From: Candidatus Heimdallarchaeota archaeon B3_Heim
GTDB lineage: Archaea; Asgardarchaeota; Heimdallarchaeia; Hodarchaeales; Hodarchaeaceae
NCBI GenBank assembly: GCA_003144275.1
Contig: NJBF01000001.1
Coordinates: 62,001-126,000 of the forward strand
Reading direction: 5' to 3'
Length of the DNA stretch: 64,000 nt
Part shown: piece after piece, positions 54,955 through 61,953 of the stretch
Position numbering within the stretch: position 1 is the first letter of the stretch
Layout: each line of letters begins with the position of its first letter
The notes under the pieces: generated by a model
The model's database searches: none
Told to the model about the DNA's origin: nothing
Seen by the model: only the letters and a program-made list of their open reading frames with translations
Position numbers and translations under genes: made by a program

Positions 54955-55866
54955 TTAAATTTTTGTGATTTCCTGCGCATTTGCTAGTTCAATAAACTGG
55001 TTTACCTCATCAAAGGAACAATGATCTGAGTAGGGAAAATAATGGACGTCTAATCGCTTTGAAACTAATTCAACAGCCCAGCCTGTTGGTGAGATCCTCA
55101 AGGAATCAAGCAAGCGGGCTTCTGTTTGCTGATCTAATCCAGTGAGATTTTCAACCCTCCTTCTACTCTCAACACAAATTCCAGAGTCTGGATCATCAGT
55201 AAAAATGTCCCAACCTCCACCTATTTCTTTATAAATCTGAACTTTTTTTTCAGGAGCGAAAATTTTCACTTTCAAGGCATCACTTATTGTTTTCAATAGT
55301 TTTTCCTTTCCTATTTGGTACGCAGCAATCCAGATCTCCTTATGAGGATAATTACCATCCGCTAACATAAGGGATAATATTTCGGAGATTAATTCCTTAC
55401 GAGAGGGAAAATTATACCTTGGCATGTCACCATAGGTATAATCTACCCATAAATGATCCGCACCTTGAATAAGCTCTAATTCATCTAAAATTGGTTTACC
55501 GAGGCGAAAATCACCAGTATAGACTTCTTTCCTATTTTCCGATGATTCAATCACAAACATCAAACTACCTAAACAATGGTTTGCATCTATTGCGTGTATC
55601 ACAAAATCATCAAAATCTAGAGATTGGTTTGTACCTATAAGTAAGCATTTCTCTTTTGGAATTCGGTGAAGAACTTTAAGGGCTGCAGCAGTTTCTTTCG
55701 AGCAAACTATGGTCGTGTCTGAGGAAGAAAGCACAGATTTTATTCCTGTAGTGTGGTCACTGTGAGCGTGGGATAGAAAAAAATAATCTGATGATGTTGC
55801 GAGTTTCTTTCTTTGACGAAATGGAAATTCATCAAAATAACTATTGGCTAATTTAGAAAAAACCAT
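54955..55866 (-). CDS. SNM1/Artemis-type beta-CASP nuclease
   Basis: A 303-residue MBL/beta-CASP protein of the DNA-acting branch. Motifs: FFLSHAHSDHTTGIKSVL, AIDANHCLGSLMFV, EVYTGDFRLGKPIL, LWVDYTYGDMPRYNFPSR (motif A), WIAAYQIGKEKLL, and YFPYSDHCSFDEVNQFIEL (the SNM1-type PYSxHxSF end). SNM1/Pso2/Artemis nucleases process interstrand crosslinks and DNA ends in eukaryotes; archaeal members are less studied. It lies 88 bp downstream of nothing obvious and just upstream (on its strand) is the 5S gene. Confidence 0.85.
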   Translation of the reverse strand: MVFSKLANSYFDEFPFRQRKKLATSSDYFFLSHAHSDHTTGIKSVLSSSDTTIVCSKETAAALKVLHRIPKEKCLLIGTNQSLDFDDFVIHAIDANHCLGSLMFVIESSENRKEVYTGDFRLGKPILDELELIQGADHLWVDYTYGDMPRYNFPSRKELISEILSLMLADGNYPHKEIWIAAYQIGKEKLLKTISDALKVKIFAPEKKVQIYKEIGGGWDIFTDDPDSGICVESRRRVENLTGLDQQTEARLLDSLRISPTGWAVELVSKRLDVHYFPYSDHCSFDEVNQFIELANAQEITKI

Positions 55867-56121
55867 TGAAGTACCCCGAGAAAACTGTAATCCTAAAATC
55901 TTCTCTTCTTATTCAACAAATTACAAAATACAGAGGAATTAATTAATTTTAGGATTAAAGGTTTGGAAGTTCTCTACGAATTCTTTGACAAGTGATGTGT
56001 TAGATAATCTGGAATATCAGAAGGTTAATGCTGAAACCTTAAAACGCGTTAATAAATTCGTGAGAAGAAAGCAAAAATAGATAGAAAGGTGTTTGTATCT
56101 CAAGGCGCTTTTTCACCAGGG
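55867..56121. other. Spacer downstream of the 5S rRNA gene
   Basis: AT-rich stretch. On the minus strand, a T-rich tract (CTATTTTTGCTTTCTTCTC, about 56062-56080) lies about 45-60 nt after the 5S end and could terminate transcription. No protein gene is seen; short frames over this and the 5S region are not credible. Confidence 0.4.
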
Positions 56122-56262
56122 GATATTGTTTCCGGGTTCGGAATGAGACCGGGTGTGACTCAGGCCCTTTGGCCGAAGAACCTTCAGCTTTCCGATTTTC
56201 CCGTAGGCGCGAGCACAACAGTACAGATCGGAACGGAGCCTGACTTAACTTTCGGCAATATC
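56122..56262 (-). rRNA. 5S rRNA, circularly permuted
   Basis: On the minus strand the order is: 56262-56256 GATATTG; the 5S 3' half (AGTTAAGTCAGGC, CCGTTCCGATCTGTACTG, TTGTGCTCGCGCCTACGGGA, ATCGG); then GCTGAAG-GTT-CTTCGGC (56188-56172); then the 5S 5' half (GGGCCTGAG, CACCCGGTCTCATTCCGAAC, CCGGAA); then CAATATC (56128-56122). Helix I is thus closed by a GTT loop. Helix II pairs 56238-56243 with 56160-56165, helix V 56227-56231 with 56192-56196, and helix III CCGG with CCGG (56149-56152, 56132-56135). The new ends lie in loop B and pair perfectly over 7 bp. Rejoined in standard order the core is about 118 nt, a normal archaeal 5S. Confidence 0.88.
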
Positions 56263-56330
56263 TCACAGGTTAATTCATCGCAAGATGTCTGTTTGAGAGA
56301 TTACAAACCAGTTGGGGCTATTTCAAGAGG

Positions 56331-56344
56331 CTTTAAATATTTAG
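56331..56344 (-). promoter_or_regulatory. TATA-like box for the 5S gene
   Basis: CTAAATATTTAAAG on the minus strand lies about 70 nt before the 5S 5' end at 56262. A start about 25 nt downstream would give a leader of roughly 45 nt to be trimmed. Position and AT content are the only support. Confidence 0.3.
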
Positions 56345-56488
56345 TGGTAACTCTTTTCATTAGCTTTTATTGGTAGGATACAAAAAGATCATCGGTAAAT
56401 GTGCTTGAAGTACGGGTAAAAATCTCTAATTTAAATATTTAATAGGTATACTGGATCTTAGCATCTGAAAATCGATGGATATAAGCAA

Positions 56489-57331
56489 ATGCAATTGATT
56501 AAATGGAACGTTGAATACTTAAAAATTGTTTCAGAGTTAGGACTGAACATTGAGGAAGATATTCACTCTGCAAAGGAATTAGAATCGATCTTATTAACGA
56601 ATCGCTCATTCAGATCATTTAAGTTCTTAAACAGATTAAATCAATTATTAAAACATCCAAATTTAATTGTTGGAGCAGGTCCCTCTCTTGAAACAGATTT
56701 AAAATACTTTGAGCAACATTTTAAATTGGAAAATGTTGTAACGATTGCTGTCGATGGAAGTTGTTCTTTTTTCCGCCAACTACAGATAATTCCAAACATC
56801 CTAGTAACGGATTTAGATGGTGAATGGTCAGCAATTCGTTGGGCAATTTTACACGGAGCTATTACTCTTATACATGCACATGGAGACAACGAATATCTCA
56901 TTAAACGATTCTTTGAAGATAATGAAAATTTATTAGAAAAAACTAATGTTTGGGGAACTACCCAAAATATGTTAACCACCAAGTTATATAATTTCGGTGG
57001 ATTCACAGATGGAGATAGAGCAATTTTTCTATCCTTTCACTTTCAATCACCTCTCATTGGATTGATGGGGTTCGATTTTGGGGAAACCATTGGTAAATAT
57101 AGTACATTGAATCCTACGATAACGAAGGATCCGATTAAAAAACGAAAGAAGTTCAAGATAGCTCTATCACTTCTTGATGCGCATTATCATGATCACAAAG
57201 GGGTTCGGTTCAATTTAACTTCTTCGGGTGAGGAAATACCTGGATTCCCAAGGTTATCTCTCCAGGAATTTAAAACCGAGTTAATTGAATGGAATAAGAC
57301 GCAAAATAAAGAGGAGTCTCCCAAACATTAA
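56489..57331 (+). CDS. mptE: 6-hydroxymethyl-7,8-dihydropterin pyrophosphokinase, archaeal type
   Basis: A 280-residue MptE/DUF115 enzyme that pyrophosphorylates 6-hydroxymethyl-dihydropterin for (methano)pterin or folate synthesis. Motifs: LIVGAGPSLETDLKYF, VTIAVDGSCSFFRQL, ILVTDLDGEWSAI, LIHAHGDNEYL, FGGFTDGDRAIFL, IGLMGFDFGETIG. It is non-homologous to bacterial FolK. It overlaps the 3' end of the convergent PTPS gene by 62 bp, and the two enzymes are consecutive in the pathway. Confidence 0.93.
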   Translation: MQLIKWNVEYLKIVSELGLNIEEDIHSAKELESILLTNRSFRSFKFLNRLNQLLKHPNLIVGAGPSLETDLKYFEQHFKLENVVTIAVDGSCSFFRQLQIIPNILVTDLDGEWSAIRWAILHGAITLIHAHGDNEYLIKRFFEDNENLLEKTNVWGTTQNMLTTKLYNFGGFTDGDRAIFLSFHFQSPLIGLMGFDFGETIGKYSTLNPTITKDPIKKRKKFKIALSLLDAHYHDHKGVRFNLTSSGEEIPGFPRLSLQEFKTELIEWNKTQNKEESPKH

Positions 57332-57779
57332 CTTTAACCTCCTCAATGTTACATTCATTATTTAATGACTGAAGAAATTCCTTCATACTAATGGCAACAG
57401 TCTTAGCTAAAAATTCAGCTGTTACATTTTTGCACTCGAATAGCTTTACTTCGTCTTGTGGAAGAGAATAAAAACGGCTCCCGAACTGAATATCAAAGTT
57501 GTTTCCGTTTTCTTTAATCTGAAGGTCTTTATTCATGCTAGGAAGTAGTGTATAATGATCCCATGTAGAAATAATATTACTAAGAGATTCATCTAATGAA
57601 AGAAAATTCAATACCAGCCCATTATCATTTATATTCCCAAATAGTTCTATTTCAACATAATAATTATGACCATGTAATCCTTCGGAAAAATCCTCAGTCA
57701 ACAATAAGTGAGAAGCAGAAAAATGATGGGAAAATTTATGTAATCCTATTGATGTTCTATTTATTTCAGACGGCAACAA
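57270..57779 (-). CDS. 6-pyruvoyl-tetrahydropterin synthase family, PTPS-III-like
   Basis: A 169-residue PTPS-fold enzyme. Zinc ligands: His in FSHHFSASHLLL and the pair in GLHGHNYYVEIEL. The catalytic Cys of QueD/PTPS-II is missing; instead the sequence reads EGLHGHN, the ExxHGH motif of PTPS-III, which converts dihydroneopterin triphosphate directly to 6-hydroxymethyl-dihydropterin. Other family parts: GLVLNFLSLDESLSNIISTW, DHYTLL, and the C-terminal VNVWETPLYFASY with catalytic Glu. The next enzyme, MptE, is encoded convergently. Confidence 0.85.
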   Translation of the reverse strand: MLPSEINRTSIGLHKFSHHFSASHLLLTEDFSEGLHGHNYYVEIELFGNINDNGLVLNFLSLDESLSNIISTWDHYTLLPSMNKDLQIKENGNNFDIQFGSRFYSLPQDEVKLFECKNVTAEFLAKTVAISMKEFLQSLNNECNIEEVKVNVWETPLYFASYSIQLTRF

Positions 57780-57797
57780 TCATCGCGTCTATTTTGA

Positions 57798-58754
57798 TTA
57801 TTCGTTCCCGTACCAGTCTCCGCCGCGCATATCTAGGAATGCGGAGATAGCTGCAGTAGTTCCTTCTCCAACCGCCACCGAAATCTGCCCCTGGCCTGGA
57901 GTGATATCACCACAAGCGTAAACTCGTGGAATATTTGTACGTTGGTTCGAATCCACCTCTATTAATCCATTATCGGTTAATTTTACTCCGATCTTTTTTG
58001 CTAACTTATTATTTGGCAAAATCCCAATAGCTACAAATACAGCTTTGACTCGTTTTTGTTGCTCTTCCCCAGTTTTAACATTCTTAATCGTTACTTTCTT
58101 CACCCCTGTAACTTCATCCCCTATAATTTCTGTTACTACTGAATTCCAGACTATTTTTACTTCTGAATTTTCTAGTATTTGTTTTTGGAGTGATTCCTCT
58201 GCTCGTAATTGATCTCGACGATGAATTAGTGAAACTTCACGAGCGGGGACTGTTTCAAGATAAAGAGCTTCTGTGACCGCAGAATTTCCTCCACCAACAA
58301 CTATCACTTTTCTCGTCTTATATATTGGACCATCACAGGTTGCACAATAAGAAACTCCACTTTCTTTTAGTTTTTCTTCTCCTGGAACACCAAGATGACG
58401 GTGCGTTGTACCCATAGCTAGAACAATCACCTTTGCAATGTACGTATCTAAAGGAGTTTGAACTTCGATTTCAGGTCCTCCCACCTTGATATCAATAACC
58501 TCGACCGATTCTTTAATTTCAGTACCAAATTTTTCAGCCTGTTTTTTAAGCCTATCTGCAAATTCCGGTCCTGAAATCTCGCTAAAACCTGGATAATTTT
58601 CAATAATAGGTGTAGTGTACGCTAATCCGCCAACTATTAACTTATCTAGCACAAGCGTATTCCAGCCCATTCTGGAAGCATAAATTGCTGTGGCCATACC
58701 TGCAGGCCCTGCACCAATGATTATCATATCATATTTCGAAGAATCTGTGCCCAC
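57798..58754 (-). CDS. trxB: Thioredoxin reductase
   Basis: A 318-residue low-molecular-weight flavoprotein. FAD site IIIGAGPAGMATAIYASRMG, redox pair SYCATCDGPIYK (Cys-Ala-Thr-Cys), NAD(P)H site VIVVGGGNSAVTEALYLE, and the C-terminal FAD block RVYACGDITPGQGQISVAVG. The post-GGGNSA region HRRDQLRAE with HRR suggests NADPH preference. It would reduce thioredoxin, possibly that at 32330. Confidence 0.95.
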   Translation of the reverse strand: MGTDSSKYDMIIIGAGPAGMATAIYASRMGWNTLVLDKLIVGGLAYTTPIIENYPGFSEISGPEFADRLKKQAEKFGTEIKESVEVIDIKVGGPEIEVQTPLDTYIAKVIVLAMGTTHRHLGVPGEEKLKESGVSYCATCDGPIYKTRKVIVVGGGNSAVTEALYLETVPAREVSLIHRRDQLRAEESLQKQILENSEVKIVWNSVVTEIIGDEVTGVKKVTIKNVKTGEEQQKRVKAVFVAIGILPNNKLAKKIGVKLTDNGLIEVDSNQRTNIPRVYACGDITPGQGQISVAVGEGTTAAISAFLDMRGGDWYGNE

Positions 58755-59246
58755 TCTTTGCTACACTCCAATTTAGTAACAGATAATTGATATTATATTA
58801 TATAGATAAATGAATTATTATTAATCTTTCGTGATTACAAAAATACTTTTTCTTTGATTTTCTATTAATATAGCAACGGAGATTGTTGAGAATTATCAAT
58901 TAATTGAGATTTGCATCACTAAGTTGATGTTAATTCTATGACTGGATTTGCTAATCAACTTTGAATTCAAATGGTTATGAAATGAAATACACACCCATTT
59001 CATTTTACTTGGTAAAATAGTGAAGACATTATAAGAACGCAATCAAACGAATTCTAAAAACAGTTCAATGCCTTACAGAAACAGAAATATCTTACTAAAT
59101 TGATCACAATCTTAACTCTAATAAATGGAGTACCCAGTAGAATAATTGCCCTCTGTAAGAATGCCCTTAATTCAAAGTAAGAGAAAAAAACTAATTATTT
59201 CCTCCCGAAAAATTATAATTAGGAAAAAAAGTTGGTTGATTTACCA
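58755..59246. other. Intergenic region upstream of the HerA-longin gene
   Basis: A 490-bp AT-rich region. It contains a perfect stem-loop, AAATGAAAT (58980-58988) and ATTTCATTT (58997-59005) with an 8-nt loop, of unknown role. No gene or other RNA is seen. The downstream gene has TTG at 59232 and ATG at 59247. Confidence 0.45.
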
Positions 59247-61865
59247 ATGAAGATTTTAAAAACCACTACTTCACAAATCACTTTTATTTCAGATGTTACC
59301 AAGAATAAAATTCATGAGCAAGATTATATCATCCTTTTTGATAAAAATAAATCAACTAATAAACATTTATTAGCACAAGTTAGTAGATTATCTCAAGAAA
59401 AAGCGAATGAGATGAAAGGGATTGCATATATTCTTGGAGAGTTTGAAATGGATGAATTTCGCTTATCTACATGTCGAATTCCTGTTTCAATGTATGCTGA
59501 GATATCTATTCCTCCTAAAGGATTGGTTTCAAGGATTATTTCCTATGATGGAGAAGATGGCATATATTTAGGCGATATTATTACTTCTCCCTCTACAACT
59601 GATCCATTCTTAATATCACCCCAATTTTTAGAACGACATGTTCTCTGTGTAGCCAGTACTGGAGCTGGTAAGTCATACAGCATTGGGGTGTTATTAGAAG
59701 AAATTCTTCTGAAATTCAATAACGCCTCAGTCCTACTGTTTGATGTTCATAATGAGTATTGGGGGTTAGGATTAGAAAATACAGGAAAAGAAATAAAAAA
59801 CCTTGATCGAGCAGGATATACCCCACAAGGTTTCACTGAAAAATTAATGGTCTTTGATGAAGATTCGATTGGATTAGGTACTCATTTTGATCTACCAAAG
59901 ATAAGAAGACTATTGGAAATATCAGCAGCTCAAGAAAATGTTCTCACAAATCTGATACAAGAACCTGAGAAACTCGAGGACATTTTAAGAAAAGTTAAAG
60001 ATGCAGATATCCATACAGGAACTCGTGAGAATTTAATTTCGAAAATTAACATTCTTCAAAAACAATCTGTGTATACGAAGGATTTAGGTGTATCCTCTCT
60101 CGTACAGTCAAATCAAGTGTCAATCATTCGATTAGATCAATATACTGATGAAAAAAAGCGTAATATGCTGGTAAATGAGCTGCTTACGCAAATTTTTATG
60201 ATGAAGGTTCATGGAAAGATACCAAAAGAACAAGAGATTCTTATTATTATAGAAGAAGCACATAGATTTGCCCAAAAAAGTGACATACTTGCTAGAATAG
60301 CACGTGAAGGTAGGAAATTTGGAATATACGAAATATTAATTTCTCAAAGACCAGGAGATTTGCCAGATAATATAATTGCGAATATGAATACCTTAGTGGC
60401 TCTTCGGATTAAATCTGAGAAGGATATTACAAAAATACGTTTAATGGAAGGTATAAATACAGATACTGTCTCAGTTCTCCCTCATCTCACAAAGGGAGAA
60501 GCTCTTATAGTGGGCCTTCAAGATGGCATCTCAAGTCCTATTAAAATTCAAATTCGGGCACGGTTAACCAAACATGTTGATCCTCAAGAGGATTCCATGC
60601 CTGATTCGATACCCCGATTCGATTCTTCTCATCCTATCAGGGAGAGGCAATTATCAAAACAGGATCCCCCAAAAGATGAGAATAGCTTTGAATTAGATTT
60701 AGCTCCATCACAGATCACCATGAAACCAATAGATTACAAGGATTTAGTAAATCTTCTTTATTGTGAGCATATAATGATTACACACAAGCTCACAGGTATT
60801 TGTTTGTATAAATTTGGTACTTCAATGCTGAAAGTTGATCCACAATTAGTTTCTGGATTTTTAACCGCAATTTCAAGTCTCTTTACAGAATTGAAGGACG
60901 AAGAAATCAAAGATCGCACTATAATTAGGGATTTTTCAGAGGAAATCGGTGATCGGACTTTTAAAATAATAACTATTGAAGGAAACTACTCTGTAACCTC
61001 TTTAATATTAGAACGTCCTCCAAAATTCGGTAAACGTTTGAGAAAACGAGGACGAGAATTTGTATATGCATTTGAAAAAAAATTTCATAAGCTCCTCACC
61101 AACTTTTTTGGAGAACTAGATCCATTTGAAGCAGTCATTGATGATTTAGATCAATTTCTAGGTTTATCATTATTAGGCCCACTCAAACTTAAGACAGATA
61201 GAGAAAATGGAATGAATGACAACCAGCTTGTCCAAATTATTCAGGAACAGAGCAATAAATTAGCAAATTCAGAAGGATTATTCATAAAAGAAATTGTCAA
61301 TCACGGCCTTATTAGTTCCAAATTCAAGTACATAGAAATTTTTAAAAATCTTCTAAACCTATTCAGAGAGGATTTATTAGTTCCACTAGATCCAAACCGA
61401 AGATTACCTAATTTTGATCGTAACGATGTATCTGATGAAAGTGATATTGTTACTGAATACAAAAAATCGATCTTACAATCCCTCCAGGAAGATGAACTCC
61501 CCACTGAATCTCTTTCTAACCAAGCGGACGATACAAATCCTGAATGGGTAACACAAATAGTAGCAGAAATCCTTGAGAACAGTTTACCAGATCAGCTCAA
61601 AGAGGATATATTAATCCGAGATATCATCTTTGAGTCAAATATTAAACTAAAGGACAATACACCTAATACAAGTGTTTATTCTAAACCAGAACTAGTTAAA
61701 AGCTTAAATTTATTGTCCAAGGCTGGTTTCAAAACAATTACAAAAACTACTAATCCTTTGAAAGGACCTAAATTTATTATTTCATCAGGAAGTGCTGAAT
61801 TGGTCGTATCGATATCATTGTATAATTCAAATAAATATCTCTGCGTCATTGCACAGCTAGATTGA
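59247..61865 (+). CDS. HerA-type ATPase fused to a longin/roadblock-like domain
   Basis: About 872 residues from the ATG at 59247 (877 from TTG at 59232). N-terminal HerA barrel, then Walker A VASTGAGKSYSIGVLLEEI (about 140), LLFDVHNEYWG, Walker B ILIIIEEAHRFAQ (about 335), arginine region EGRKFGIYEILISQRPGDLP, all intact. After a Pro/Asp linker (about 450-490) comes a longin-like domain at about 495-630: LLYCEHIMITHKLTGICLYK, VDPQLVSGFLTAISSLFTEL, YAFEKKFHKLLTNFFGELDP. The last 230 residues are helical and unknown. HerA proteins pump DNA with NurA in end resection; no nurA is adjacent, and the longin part is not part of standard HerA. Confidence 0.82.
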   Translation: MKILKTTTSQITFISDVTKNKIHEQDYIILFDKNKSTNKHLLAQVSRLSQEKANEMKGIAYILGEFEMDEFRLSTCRIPVSMYAEISIPPKGLVSRIISYDGEDGIYLGDIITSPSTTDPFLISPQFLERHVLCVASTGAGKSYSIGVLLEEILLKFNNASVLLFDVHNEYWGLGLENTGKEIKNLDRAGYTPQGFTEKLMVFDEDSIGLGTHFDLPKIRRLLEISAAQENVLTNLIQEPEKLEDILRKVKDADIHTGTRENLISKINILQKQSVYTKDLGVSSLVQSNQVSIIRLDQYTDEKKRNMLVNELLTQIFMMKVHGKIPKEQEILIIIEEAHRFAQKSDILARIAREGRKFGIYEILISQRPGDLPDNIIANMNTLVALRIKSEKDITKIRLMEGINTDTVSVLPHLTKGEALIVGLQDGISSPIKIQIRARLTKHVDPQEDSMPDSIPRFDSSHPIRERQLSKQDPPKDENSFELDLAPSQITMKPIDYKDLVNLLYCEHIMITHKLTGICLYKFGTSMLKVDPQLVSGFLTAISSLFTELKDEEIKDRTIIRDFSEEIGDRTFKIITIEGNYSVTSLILERPPKFGKRLRKRGREFVYAFEKKFHKLLTNFFGELDPFEAVIDDLDQFLGLSLLGPLKLKTDRENGMNDNQLVQIIQEQSNKLANSEGLFIKEIVNHGLISSKFKYIEIFKNLLNLFREDLLVPLDPNRRLPNFDRNDVSDESDIVTEYKKSILQSLQEDELPTESLSNQADDTNPEWVTQIVAEILENSLPDQLKEDILIRDIIFESNIKLKDNTPNTSVYSKPELVKSLNLLSKAGFKTITKTTNPLKGPKFIISSGSAELVVSISLYNSNKYLCVIAQLD

Positions 61866-61953
61866 ACGATAAACCTCACTTGAAGTGTGTGTTACCTTTT
61901 TAAACTTGAAAGGAAGAAAAAAATGAGAAGGGGGGGTTTCTGAGACGAAAAAG

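Noticed and set aside
56039..56376. Two opposite-strand reading frames (56089-56376 plus, 56039-56266 minus) over a less AT-rich block
   Set aside because: The block is the permuted 5S rRNA gene. The frames have no protein-like composition and exist because the structured RNA lacks stops.
57944..57960. GGTTCGAATCCACC, resembling a tRNA T-loop
   Set aside because: It lies within the thioredoxin reductase coding sequence and no acceptor or anticodon arm can be built around it.
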